Shown here: piece after piece, positions 1-9,240 of the stretch | Layout of the letters: each line of letters starts with the position of its first letter | How positions within the stretch are numbered: the stretch's first letter is position 1 | Source of the DNA: Bacteroidota bacterium | GTDB lineage: Bacteria; Bacteroidota; Bacteroidia; Bacteroidales; Lentimicrobiaceae | Assembly: GCA_009773455.1 (NCBI GenBank) | Contig: WSXU01000029.1 | Span: 21,848 to 85,847 of the forward strand | Direction: 5' to 3' | Length of the DNA stretch: 64,000 bases | Made by a program: the position numbers and the translations under genes | The notes under the pieces: generated by a model | Databases searched by the model: none | The model's input: only the letters and a program-made list of their open reading frames with translations | What the model was told of the DNA's origin: nothing

Positions 1-743
1 TGGAGCGTCAGGTATTTGTATTCCAGGCCATAATAAATAAGGTCTTCGGGCTTGATCCCATTGTTCAGCAAAGATTCAACTTCGTTCAACATTCCCTCTT
101 TCATTCTGAGCTCAAGCCTTTCGGTTATCCGCTGCCGGATAATGTTTCTGGGGAAACTGACGCCAAACACGAGTGTGTTATCTATGCTAACCGGGGATAG
201 GGGCGTATTGCCGTTATTCTGTCTGCCTTCTAATTCTGCCCTGGCTACTTCGATGGCCCTGATCATCCGGTTCCTGTCAGTGGTGTCGGTTGTATTGTGC
301 AGGGGTTTGAGTGAAGCGAGCATATGAAACAGCTCTTCTTCAGATAGTTCTTCTGCTTCCTTCCTGAATTTTTCATCGGCCGGGGCTTCAGTAAGGTGGT
401 ACAAACCAAGGGCAGCTTCCAGGTACATACCGCTGCCACCGCACACAATGATGGAATGATTTCTCAGGTGAATCTCATTGGCGGCTTGCGCAAAATCGCG
501 CTGATAGTCGAAAATATTATACTGGCTTCCGGCATCAGCAATGTCGATCAGATGGAAAGGAATGGCTTTTCCTTCAACAACATAGTCCAGAATATCCTTT
601 CCGGTGCCCTGATCCATGCCCCTGTAAACCTGACGTGAATCGGCCGAAATGATTTCACCCCCGATTCCTGATGCTACCACTGCTGCCAGCCTTGTCTTTC
701 CGGTTGCCGTCGGCCCGAGAATTACAACATTCTGTTTCAACAT
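1..743 (-). CDS. miaA: tRNA dimethylallyltransferase, partial
   Basis: Transfers a dimethylallyl group to the N6 of A37 in tRNAs that read codons beginning with U. Reading the minus strand from the ATG at 741-743 gives 247 codons with no stop; the C-terminus lies beyond the left edge. Residues 9-17 form the P-loop (GPTATGKT), followed by the family motif SADSRQVYRGMD and a substrate-binding stretch with TDRNRMIRAIEV. No other reading explains this stretch. The short upstream gap gives no clear promoter. The identification is firm; only the truncation limits it. Confidence 0.93.
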   Translation of the reverse strand, partial: MLKQNVVILGPTATGKTRLAAVVASGIGGEIISADSRQVYRGMDQGTGKDILDYVVEGKAIPFHLIDIADAGSQYNIFDYQRDFAQAANEIHLRNHSIIVCGGSGMYLEAALGLYHLTEAPADEKFRKEAEELSEEELFHMLASLKPLHNTTDTTDRNRMIRAIEVARAELEGRQNNGNTPLSPVSIDNTLVFGVSFPRNIIRQRITERLELRMKEGMLNEVESLLNNGIKPEDLIYYGLEYKYLTL

Positions 744-830
744 CTGTCAATAATTTTGATTTTATCGTCCTGATTTAATCCGCAAACCTATGCTCATCTG
801 AGTTTGTGTTTTGCTAGGGTACCTGTTTCT

Positions 831-2042
831 TCAGACAACTCCCTTTTGTTTCTGTAATACCAATTCCTGTTCCGACATAAAATTCCTGATGGCATCCAGA
901 TGACTGATTTCCGAAGTTTCAAAGTTCAGATTCTGAAGGATCTGATTTATCTGATTGCCGGTGTTAAACCTGCTTTCAAGAAATATTTTCAGACGCTGTT
1001 CATTGCTTTCGATGAAATTTCCATCATTTTCCTTAAGGAACTGAAGGATTCTCAGTGCATCTATCCGCTGCATACAGGCCCTTAAAAAGCTTCCCCGGCT
1101 GGCGGCATTGCTTCTCAGCGGTTGCCAGAAGGCCTGACCCCTGGTCATGGATGAAAGAAATGAATCCATTGGCGTTTCAATATCGGCATCAAACAGCCCG
1201 GAAAACATACTGTAAGTCTTTCTTACGGGTTCAAAAGCATTCGTGTGATAGATGGGATAACTTTCCCAGTTACCGTCTCTGCCTTTAATCATGGCCGGAC
1301 CGGTTCCGAAATAGACCCTGTCGGAAAACCTGGATGCGGGTTTAACATAAACCCCGCTGTCGACAATAATGTTGCCTGATTTTCTCAGTTTCTGAATAAA
1401 GTAAAAGTCTTCACCACTCATTTTTGGCGTCAGACCTCCGATTTTAAGGTAATTGGTGGCCTTGCATGCCATGCCTGAGCCGATGGCCGAAAAAGCATAG
1501 GGATTATCAATCAGCAGCATATTGAGGGCATAGTTCCTCATGTAAATCTCATACCGCAGGATGCACCGGTCTGCAATTTCATCACCGGTAAGGGGGTGAT
1601 AATAGGGCGCTGACAAACCGGCGGCACCGGGATGCCGTTCAAATGAATCCACGACCGACTGAAAGAATCCGGGCGGATACCTTGTATCGGCATCCATACT
1701 TACAATTAAATCGTTGGGTCCGGCGAGATCGGAGGCCGCATCCATGGCTGTTTTTCTTGCCCATCCAACACCATGGTTTTTCCCGATCCATCCGTTGCCC
1801 TGACTGCTTTTATCAATGATATGGATGGCAGGTATGCCTTTAGAATGAAGCCACTCAGCAGATGCCCTGTTGTTGTTGCAGATTGGAATTTTTTCTGTAA
1901 TTTTCCACCACTCTTCAGGCTGGTTTATGCAAAACAGTGCTTCCCATGCTATATTCTTCTGATTCAGAAGATCTTCCAACAGTCCGGGGAGATTTTCCAA
2001 TTCGTTCAAAACCGGAATTGCTGCATAAACTTTAATGCCCAT
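831..2042 (-). CDS. family 2 glycosyltransferase
   Basis: The 403-residue protein opens with a GT-A fold signature (AAIPVLNELENLPGLLEDLL) and carries a DxD metal-binding motif in VSMDADTRYPPGFF, typical of GT2 enzymes that use nucleotide-diphospho sugars. There is no signal peptide or obvious membrane segment, so it is probably cytoplasmic or peripherally bound. It is divergent from the phenylalanine hydroxylase gene, 176 bp away. The acceptor and sugar cannot be inferred. No polysaccharide operon surrounds it, so it looks like an isolated glycosyltransferase. Confidence 0.8.
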   Translation of the reverse strand: MGIKVYAAIPVLNELENLPGLLEDLLNQKNIAWEALFCINQPEEWWKITEKIPICNNNRASAEWLHSKGIPAIHIIDKSSQGNGWIGKNHGVGWARKTAMDAASDLAGPNDLIVSMDADTRYPPGFFQSVVDSFERHPGAAGLSAPYYHPLTGDEIADRCILRYEIYMRNYALNMLLIDNPYAFSAIGSGMACKATNYLKIGGLTPKMSGEDFYFIQKLRKSGNIIVDSGVYVKPASRFSDRVYFGTGPAMIKGRDGNWESYPIYHTNAFEPVRKTYSMFSGLFDADIETPMDSFLSSMTRGQAFWQPLRSNAASRGSFLRACMQRIDALRILQFLKENDGNFIESNEQRLKIFLESRFNTGNQINQILQNLNFETSEISHLDAIRNFMSEQELVLQKQKGVV

Positions 2043-2218
2043 ATGTTTGTTACTTATCCTGAATATACTGACATCATGTGTTTATGCTATCCGGAACCTG
2101 TTGAATCAATATTAAGATCGATTCTAAATGTTGCAAAGGTCAATGTTACTTTTTCCGGTCACATAAATTAAGATTAACCGATACAGATTACCAGTCTGCA
2201 AATGTAAACAACCTGTTT

Positions 2219-3949
2219 ATGGAATCTAATGAAGTTCTGGATAAACTTCCCAGACACCTGATGGGGCTTGTGATCGATCAGCCCTACAATTCCTACACTG
2301 CCCTAGATCATGCCATCTGGCGTTATGTTATGCGCCGCAACATCAGGCACCTGAGCCGGGTTGCCCATGGATCCTATCTTAACGGGCTGAAAAAGACAGG
2401 TATAAGTATTGATGCTATTCCGCATATGTATGGCATGAACAGAATCCTGAGTGAAATCGGGTGGGCTGCCGTAGCAGTGGATGGTTTTATTCCACCTTCA
2501 GCCTTTATGGAGTTTCAGGCTTATAAAGTGCTTGTGATTGCCGCCGATATCAGACCGATCGATCAGATAGAATACACTCCGGCACCCGATATTATCCATG
2601 AAGCTGCCGGGCATGCGCCCATTATTGCCGACCCTGAATATGCCGAACATCTCAGGTTTTTCGGGGAAATTGGTTCCAGGGCATTCTCATCGGCCCGCGA
2701 TTATGAATTGTACGAAGCTATAAGGCATCTGTCAATCCTTAAAGCCGACCCTTACTCAGGAACCGCTGAAATTGCTGAGGCGGAAGCCAGGTTATCGGTT
2801 CTTGAAAAGAATATTGGCCGGCCCAGCGAAATGGCCCTGATCAGGAATCTTCACTGGTGGACTGTTGAGTATGGCCTGATCGGGAGTCTTGACAATTATA
2901 AAATTTACGGAGCCGGCCTTCTTTCTTCGATCGGGGAGAGCATCAATTGTATGAAGCCCGGGGTTAAGAAGATTCCTTACAGCATCGATGCTGTGAATTA
3001 TAATTTCGACATTACAACCCAGCAGCCTCAACTCTTTGTAACCCCCGACTTTAATCACCTTAACGGTGTATTGAATGAGTTTGCCGATAAAATGGCACTG
3101 AGGGTCGGCGGAGCCATCGGGGTTCACAGGGCTGAGTCGTCGGGCAATACAGCCACGGTGGAGTTTGATTCCGGACTTCAGGTAAGCGGCACATTTAAAG
3201 ATTGTATCTACGAGGACGGAGATATCGTGTACATCAGAACAGCCGGACCGACCAGTCTTTCTGCAGGCAACCGGGAAATCTTCATGCACAGCAAAAGGTT
3301 CCATGCCAGTGGTTTCGGATCACCTGTTGGTCGTCTGAGGGCCGGGGGCTTTTCGCTGGAAGCCATGAGCGAATCAGAACTGGATGACGCCGGTTTTCAG
3401 CCTGGCGTTCGCCAGGAACTGGTATTTGAAACCGGGGTGGTCGTCAACGGGATATTTAATTATCTGAAAAGTCATAAAGGCAAAAACATTCTTTTCGGAT
3501 TTACCGATTGCACGGTAACCTATAAGGGAGAGGTGCTTTTCAGGCCAGACTGGGGCAGGTACGATATGGCAGTGGGTGAAGATGTGATTTCAGCTTTTCA
3601 GGGCCCAGCCGATCCGGATGCTTTCGGATTTGAATTTGATGCTCCTGCCGAGCATACTCATAAAATACTTTACGACGATTCAGCAAAGCGAAGACACAAA
3701 CTGTATCAGATGCTGCGCGATGCCCGTGGTGGCAAGGCCGCACTTCCTGATATACAGTCATTCTACAACAGTGTTCTTTCTGAATTTCCGATGGAATGGC
3801 TGCTCTTTCTCGAAATGCACGAATTCCTGAAAAGCCGCAAGGATACGAGTGGCCTGATGACTACGGTAACCAATCATCTGGAAAAAATCAAGGCAACGGA
3901 TCCGGGTCTGGTAAATGTGATCTCCGATGGCCTGATTCTCTGCGGCTAA
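2219..3949 (+). CDS. phhA: phenylalanine 4-monooxygenase (aromatic amino acid hydroxylase)
   Basis: Non-haem iron, pterin-dependent hydroxylase that converts phenylalanine to tyrosine. The catalytic domain has YTPAPDIIHEAAGH, placing the two iron histidines at H127 and H132, and WWTVEYGL, placing the carboxylate ligand at E217: the full 2-His-1-carboxylate set. At 576 residues it is about twice the length of the Pseudomonas-type enzyme; residues from about 310 onward form a C-terminal extension, as in the long Bacteroidota forms. The hpd, hmgA and fahA genes lie 6-10 kb away on the other strand, so tyrosine formed here could enter the homogentisate route. The ATG at 2219 lacks a strong Shine-Dalgarno, as is common in this phylum. 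Confidence 0.92.
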   Translation: MESNEVLDKLPRHLMGLVIDQPYNSYTALDHAIWRYVMRRNIRHLSRVAHGSYLNGLKKTGISIDAIPHMYGMNRILSEIGWAAVAVDGFIPPSAFMEFQAYKVLVIAADIRPIDQIEYTPAPDIIHEAAGHAPIIADPEYAEHLRFFGEIGSRAFSSARDYELYEAIRHLSILKADPYSGTAEIAEAEARLSVLEKNIGRPSEMALIRNLHWWTVEYGLIGSLDNYKIYGAGLLSSIGESINCMKPGVKKIPYSIDAVNYNFDITTQQPQLFVTPDFNHLNGVLNEFADKMALRVGGAIGVHRAESSGNTATVEFDSGLQVSGTFKDCIYEDGDIVYIRTAGPTSLSAGNREIFMHSKRFHASGFGSPVGRLRAGGFSLEAMSESELDDAGFQPGVRQELVFETGVVVNGIFNYLKSHKGKNILFGFTDCTVTYKGEVLFRPDWGRYDMAVGEDVISAFQGPADPDAFGFEFDAPAEHTHKILYDDSAKRRHKLYQMLRDARGGKAALPDIQSFYNSVLSEFPMEWLLFLEMHEFLKSRKDTSGLMTTVTNHLEKIKATDPGLVNVISDGLILCG

Positions 3950-4134
3950 CTCCAGGTAGGGCTAAAAAAACCATTCCACTTTCAAAATTGCCTGAAATTT
4001 TGTAAAACGTATGTAATCAATACTTTGGCTATGCATTGGTGAGTTAAACTATGTGCATAACGGACTTATGTTCATTAAAAAGATGATATATCGCACCGGT
4101 AGCATTTTTTTTAATCTACATAACAGATATACAC

Positions 4135-4142
4135 TATCTTTG
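4135..4142 (+). promoter_or_regulatory. -7 promoter box of the haem-uptake operon
   Basis: TATCTTTG matches the Bacteroidota -7 consensus TAnnTTTG and lies 52 bp before the ATG at 4194. The -33 TTTG element is not evident; the sequence there is T-rich. Confidence 0.5.
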
Positions 4143-4193
4143 CCCTACTTTTCATGACTGAAAGCTGCAAAGTACTCAGATTCAGCCGCCCTG

Positions 4194-4544
4194 ATGAACT
4201 ATAAAACAATTATCGAAAAGCTTTCGAAACCTGCCATTCTGGCAACGGCTTTTCTTGTTTTCTGGATTTATCTGGGATCTATCATCAATTTTCATCAGCA
4301 TCATCTTTTCGGCCGCACCCTGATGTCGCAGGGAATCCTTTGTAAACGCGAGGATTCGGTAAATTCAGGACATGATCTGCCGGTTTATCTTGTTTCATTC
4401 ACCGCTGCAGGTATAACTGCCGAACAGTTTGTTCCCGAGCCGTTGTGGGTTGATGTTGAAACTGGTTCAGGCCTGGTAAATGTGCTTGCTCCAAAATCAG
4501 GTATTCCCCTCTTCCATGGTCTACGGGCTCCCCCTGTAGCCTGA
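4194..4544 (+). CDS. small membrane protein of unknown function in the haem-uptake operon
   Basis: I do not recognise this 116-residue protein. It has one hydrophobic segment at about residues 14-32, then a His-rich stretch (FHQHHLFG), a single Cys at about residue 50 and a C-terminus ending RAPPVA. It follows a good -7 box and precedes the HmuY-like gene by 137 bp in the same direction, so it is probably the first gene of the haem/iron operon. The histidines suggest metal or haem contact, but that is inference. Codon usage and position support a real gene. Confidence 0.55.
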   Translation: MNYKTIIEKLSKPAILATAFLVFWIYLGSIINFHQHHLFGRTLMSQGILCKREDSVNSGHDLPVYLVSFTAAGITAEQFVPEPLWVDVETGSGLVNVLAPKSGIPLFHGLRAPPVA

Positions 4545-4681
4545 TATTTCCTTTTTCAGCCATACCCGGCTGCAATTCTCTATTCAATATTTATTTAACA
4601 ATTGTCAGTAGTCCGGTCCGGAGAATGTTCATTCTCCAGCGGTCAACTGAAACGGTAAGAACCGTTTAAAACCAATTTATT

Positions 4682-5923
4682 ATGAAAACTAAACTGACTG
4701 TATCATTGTTGTCATGCGCTGTACTCGTGGTCTTAAATTTCAACAGGCTTCAGGCTCAAACACCTGGCTCAATAGAAATGGGCCCCCAGTATGCAAATGA
4801 AGTTTACTTTTCACTTACCACCGGTGTAGTGAAGGTTTCACCCAGGAATATCTGGGATATTGCTTTTTACACCAACGCCTTCAGCGCCGGAATCATAACC
4901 AATGACGGGGCCGGCGTTGAACTTTACACCTATCCGAATGCCGATAAAGAGGGCTGGGATAGTTTCGATACCACCGGTTTTTCCGGCTGGAACAAGATGT
5001 ATAACGATCCTTCAGATTGGGAGAATGGCGCTTTCAACCGCAACCAGAAGGGCCATCCCGATTATGGCTGGGGCGTATACAGTGCCACCTCACACGATGT
5101 CATAGGTGATTCACTTTTCCTGGTAAAAACGCCCGACGGCATTTTCAGGAAACTCAACATTGTCCGCAAATACTCATCACTGAACAAATACGAGATCAGG
5201 TATTCACTGCTTGATGGTCAGCAGGACCAGACCGTCACCCTTGATGTTAACCCATATGTGGATAAAGCCTTAATGGCATATTCATTTACCGGCGGAATCG
5301 TTGACCGTGAGCCGGCTGCTGCCAGCTGGGATATCCTTTTTACAAAGTATTATGGTGTGGTTCAGAACACACCTTATCCTGTGGTCGGTGTTCTGCTTAA
5401 TCCGGCTGTGAAAGCTGCCCGGGTAGCCAAAACCGATCCTGCTTATACCGATTGGTCAATTCTTGATTTTGAAACAGGAAGTGACATCATCGGACACGAC
5501 TGGAAGTACTTTGACATGAATTCCTTCCAGTATATCGTCGAAGATTCACTCATGTATTTTGCCAAAGCACAGCAAAGCGGCGTTATCAAGCTTGTATTCG
5601 GAAGTTTCGCCGGTTCATCCACCGGTATAGCAACTTTCACCACAGAATTGATATCACTTATGGGTATCGGTGAAGCATCTGCTGATGTCAGCAGCATTTA
5701 TCCGAATCCGGCTTCAGGTCAGCTGAATCTTATACTTCCCGGAAATACTTTGTCAGGCAAGACTTCACTTTTTGATCTGAGCGGAAGACTTCTCCGTGAA
5801 TGGGTACTTTCGGGAACCGGATCAATGACGCTGGATGTCAGTGGATTAAATCCGGGAACATATTTCCTTAAAACAAACAACAACGGAATTATATCAGGTA
5901 ACAAAGTGGTACTGGTAAAATGA
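4682..5923 (+). CDS. HmuY-like haem-binding protein with T9SS sorting domain
   Basis: 413 residues: a signal peptide (residues 1-25, ending near LQAQ), a HmuY-type core and a type A T9SS sorting domain from about residue 338 (IYPNPASGQLNL ... GTYFLKTNNNG). The core shares WDILFTKYY, YPVVGVLLN and IGHDWKYF with the lipoprotein encoded at 8117, and HmuY proteins bind haem for a TonB receptor. The sorting domain predicts export through the outer membrane by T9SS and surface attachment or release. The stop overlaps the receptor start by 4 nt (ATGA), indicating translational coupling. Haem rather than another iron chelate is inferred from family. Confidence 0.8.
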   Translation: MKTKLTVSLLSCAVLVVLNFNRLQAQTPGSIEMGPQYANEVYFSLTTGVVKVSPRNIWDIAFYTNAFSAGIITNDGAGVELYTYPNADKEGWDSFDTTGFSGWNKMYNDPSDWENGAFNRNQKGHPDYGWGVYSATSHDVIGDSLFLVKTPDGIFRKLNIVRKYSSLNKYEIRYSLLDGQQDQTVTLDVNPYVDKALMAYSFTGGIVDREPAAASWDILFTKYYGVVQNTPYPVVGVLLNPAVKAARVAKTDPAYTDWSILDFETGSDIIGHDWKYFDMNSFQYIVEDSLMYFAKAQQSGVIKLVFGSFAGSSTGIATFTTELISLMGIGEASADVSSIYPNPASGQLNLILPGNTLSGKTSLFDLSGRLLREWVLSGTGSMTLDVSGLNPGTYFLKTNNNGIISGNKVVLVK

Positions 5924-8142
5924 CAGGATTCATCAGACTTGCGTTGTATTCCAGTCTGCTTTTACTGGCTGTTCAGGCTTTCGGACAGAAGTCAGACCTT
6001 AGGGTGGTTGATAACCGTACCGGTAGCCCTGTGGCCTTCGCCCATGTGAAAGCTACTGAGGTCGGGTCGAAGACTACCCGTTACTTCGTTACGGATTTTG
6101 ATGGCTTTATAAAAACGCCGGTGATAAAACCAATGGTCGTGCAGGTGACCTATGTTGGGTTTCAGAAATTTAATGATACCATCCTGCCCGGCACCAATCC
6201 GGTTATCCGGCTTCTGCCTGAAGTATTTTCATTGGATGAAGTCGTGGTTACCGCGCAATACAATCCCGGGAGCGCCGACCACTCACTCTACAGGGTAAAT
6301 GTGATCAATCAGCTTCAACTGCGCCGAACCGCTGCCACAGATCTTACCGGAATTCTCCGAAACCAGCTGAACATCCGTTTCAACCAGGATGCCTCGCTTG
6401 GGACAGGCATGAGCCTGCAGGGACTTTCAGGTGAGCATGTGAAGATACTGGTGGATGGTGTTCCTGTAATTGGTCGTTTGAACGGCAGCATCGACCTGAG
6501 TCAGGTCAATGTGCAGAATGCGAAGCAGGTGGAAATCATCGAGGGGCCGATGTCGGTTATCTATGGCAGCAATGCCATGGCAGGGGTAGTCAATATCATC
6601 CCGGCCGACATACCCGGAAATTCGGTTACCGCCAATGCAGGGAGTTATCTAGAATCGGTCGGGATCATCAATTTTGATTGTAGTTTCAGTGTCAGAAAGG
6701 GAAAGAACGCGTTTGGTCTGCAGGCAGGCCGCAATTTCTTCAGCGGGTATTCACCGGTTGATGAGGGACGCGCCAAGCTCTGGAAACCTCGCCGTCAGCT
6801 TAATCTGGATGCCAACTATGGGCTGTCGCTTAAAAAGGTGAACATCAAGACACGACTCAGTTATTTCGATGAATTGCTGCTGGTGCGCGGAAACCTGTTG
6901 CCGCCCTATTACGAGAAGGCTTTCGACAATTACTTTGGAACCAGGCGTACCACAGCAAAAGTTGATTTTACGACAAAAGGGACGAACCCTTTCACCGCAA
7001 GCAACTCTTTGTCATTTTATAGCCGGGTACGTACCCTTTATTACAACGACCTGACCATTCCTGAAAAATCGCCAGTTGAATACGATACCACCGGCTTCGG
7101 TTCTTACCTGTCGCGAGCCATGTACTCATACCGCAATGAATCTGGAAAGTTGGGTACCCAGTTTGGTTATGATGCAAATTTTGAATGGGCCACCGGCGAC
7201 CGCATCGGCAATGTGAAACATGATATAGCCGATGTAGCTGCATTTGCTACCATGCAATATCAGCCTGCTGAGTGGCTTTCGCTGCAACCGGGATTCCGGT
7301 ATGCCTGGAACAGTCGTTTCAGTTCACCCCTGATCTATGCGTTTCATGTGAAAGCAGGTCCCCACAAAGGCCTGATGTTCAGAACTTCATTCTCAAGCGG
7401 ATTCAGGGCTCCGTCGCTTAAGGAACTATACCTTTATTTTGTGGATGTAAACCACAATATTACCGGGAATCCTGACCTTCAGCCCGAAAGTTCGACGCAT
7501 CTGCAGGTGCAGGCATCACATCGCATCGAAAAAGTAACCTATGCCACTGAGACTGAAGTCCGTTTCTTCCTGAACAACATCAGCGATGAGATTACATTGG
7601 CTGAAACCGGCGATGGATCATATACATACTACAACCTCGATCAGTCGAAGACCATTGGATATTCGGCCAGTCTGCGGTCGTCACTTTATCCTATGTTTGA
7701 CCTGAGACTTGGCTGGGGTTCAACCGGCAGGTCGAACAGCCTCGAAGGCATCAAAAGCATGAAAATCTATTGGTCGCCCGAAGTTACAGCAGAAGTTACA
7801 TGCCGGATGGATAAAATAGATCTTCATATCACTGCGATCTACAAGTACACAGGTAAAACTACCAGGATTCGCCTTCTTGAAGACGGACAGCTGGCCGAAG
7901 GGTACATGGATGCCTATCATAACATGGATCTGACTGTACTGAAGACTTTTATGCAGAAGCGGTTATCGGTAAACGCAGGAATCCGCAACCTTTTTGATGT
8001 AACCAATATTACTTCGTTTGGCAGCACCGGTGGTGTTCACTCCGAAGGAGGTGGATCGGTTCCGGTTGCCTGGGGCAGAACATACTTTGTAAAACTATCA
8101 TTCAGCATTTTGAAAGATGAAGCGGTTAATAAAAATAAGTAA
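5920..8142 (+). CDS. TonB-dependent outer-membrane receptor, probable haem/iron uptake
   Basis: 740 residues. A signal peptide (about 1-22) is followed by a carboxypeptidase-regulatory-like beta-sandwich (about 26-105, ending SLDEVVVTA), a plug domain (LRRTAATDLTGILRN, VKILVDGVPV, VEIIEGPMSVIYGSNAMAGVVNII) and a beta-barrel closing with an aromatic-rich last strand. The plug and flanking HmuY-like genes suggest transport of haem or a related iron source, powered by TonB-ExbBD encoded elsewhere. It overlaps the upstream gene by 4 nt and the downstream lipoprotein gene by 26 nt, so the three are probably one transcript. Substrate is inferred from context only. Confidence 0.88.
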   Translation: MTGFIRLALYSSLLLLAVQAFGQKSDLRVVDNRTGSPVAFAHVKATEVGSKTTRYFVTDFDGFIKTPVIKPMVVQVTYVGFQKFNDTILPGTNPVIRLLPEVFSLDEVVVTAQYNPGSADHSLYRVNVINQLQLRRTAATDLTGILRNQLNIRFNQDASLGTGMSLQGLSGEHVKILVDGVPVIGRLNGSIDLSQVNVQNAKQVEIIEGPMSVIYGSNAMAGVVNIIPADIPGNSVTANAGSYLESVGIINFDCSFSVRKGKNAFGLQAGRNFFSGYSPVDEGRAKLWKPRRQLNLDANYGLSLKKVNIKTRLSYFDELLLVRGNLLPPYYEKAFDNYFGTRRTTAKVDFTTKGTNPFTASNSLSFYSRVRTLYYNDLTIPEKSPVEYDTTGFGSYLSRAMYSYRNESGKLGTQFGYDANFEWATGDRIGNVKHDIADVAAFATMQYQPAEWLSLQPGFRYAWNSRFSSPLIYAFHVKAGPHKGLMFRTSFSSGFRAPSLKELYLYFVDVNHNITGNPDLQPESSTHLQVQASHRIEKVTYATETEVRFFLNNISDEITLAETGDGSYTYYNLDQSKTIGYSASLRSSLYPMFDLRLGWGSTGRSNSLEGIKSMKIYWSPEVTAEVTCRMDKIDLHITAIYKYTGKTTRIRLLEDGQLAEGYMDAYHNMDLTVLKTFMQKRLSVNAGIRNLFDVTNITSFGSTGGVHSEGGGSVPVAWGRTYFVKLSFSILKDEAVNKNK

Positions 8143-9142
8143 TCTGCTGGTATTAAGCCTGATGATACTTACTTCCTGTTTTAAGGAAGACGAGCAGGTT
8201 ATACCCCAAAGGCCGGGAGATGTAACGACTACAGTCATTGAAATGCTTCCTGATTACAGTATACAGTCTTTTTTTAATTTATCCTCCGGACAGGTTGTTG
8301 ATACCAATCTCAAAACATCCTGGGATCTTGGTCTTTCCTGCAAGGAAGGTGATTATTCCCTGATACTGAATACTTCTCGTTTCATGAAAATAGCCCATAC
8401 CGGTTCTGATCTGTTTGAAGTTACTTATGCTTCAGAAGGATTTGAATGGCTTTTTGATGAATCAACCGGGGTGCCTTCCGGAAATGCAATCGGGCAATGG
8501 TGGGAAAACACTGTTGACGGACCTGTTGGAATGAATGAAGTATTGCTTGTTGACCGGGGTATAGATGAGGAAGGTCTTCCGGCTGGTTTTTATAAGATCC
8601 AGCCGATGATTGATCCTTCCAGTCACAACGTTACTGTAAGGATTGCTGAACTGGATGGTTCCGGTGACCGCACTTTTGGTTTTACAAAGGACAACAGCCG
8701 TAACTATGTTACCATGTCGTTTGAAACCGGGCAGAACCAGGTTCAGCCTGAACCGGTCAGAACCGCATGGGATCTGCTCTTTACCCAGTATACCACACTA
8801 TTGTATACCGATACCGGCGAACCTTACCCATACCTGGTTACAGGGGTTCTGATCAATGATTCCCTTGTTTCTGCCGTGATGGATTCCCTCATTTCGTTCG
8901 ATTCAGTCGACAGGGCATATGCTGAGCAGAAAATGATGTCATACAACAGGGATGTCATCGGCTACGACTGGAAGGCGGTGAACGGGGATGTGACATCGGG
9001 GGATGTAACCTATACTGCCCGTCCAGAAATGGTATTCATCATCAGAAATACCGACGGATTTTACTTTAAATTACGGTTCATCGATTTTTATAATAACCTG
9101 GGACAGAAAGGTTATCCGACTTTTGAATATCAAAGATTGTGA
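8117..9142 (+). CDS. HmuY-like haem-binding lipoprotein
   Basis: 341 residues with a lipoprotein signal peptide ending in the lipobox LTSC (Cys at about residue 21). The HmuY core begins around SIQSFFNLSSGQVV and contains WDLLFTQYT, YPYLVTGVLIND and IGYDWKAV, all mirrored in the T9SS-sorted protein at 4682. It would sit on the outer membrane and pass haem to the adjacent receptor. The start lies inside the receptor gene (26-nt overlap), and a strong terminator follows 24 bp after the stop, closing the operon. Two HmuY-like proteins of different export type in one operon is unusual. Confidence 0.85.
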   Translation: MKRLIKISNLLVLSLMILTSCFKEDEQVIPQRPGDVTTTVIEMLPDYSIQSFFNLSSGQVVDTNLKTSWDLGLSCKEGDYSLILNTSRFMKIAHTGSDLFEVTYASEGFEWLFDESTGVPSGNAIGQWWENTVDGPVGMNEVLLVDRGIDEEGLPAGFYKIQPMIDPSSHNVTVRIAELDGSGDRTFGFTKDNSRNYVTMSFETGQNQVQPEPVRTAWDLLFTQYTTLLYTDTGEPYPYLVTGVLINDSLVSAVMDSLISFDSVDRAYAEQKMMSYNRDVIGYDWKAVNGDVTSGDVTYTARPEMVFIIRNTDGFYFKLRFIDFYNNLGQKGYPTFEYQRL

Positions 9143-9166
9143 TTAAGAATTGTTTGTGAATGTGTG

Positions 9167-9200
9167 AAAAAGCCCGGCGTGTTTGTGAGCCGGGCTTTTT
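9167..9200 (+). terminator. Rho-independent terminator of the haem-uptake operon
   Basis: Inverted repeat AAAAAGCCCGGC / GCCGGGCTTTTT with a 10-nt loop and a T run. It can also act for transcription from the right. Confidence 0.9.
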
Positions 9201-9240
9201 GTTTCATTTCCGGCGGCAACCGGGTTGAGTATTTTCTTCT

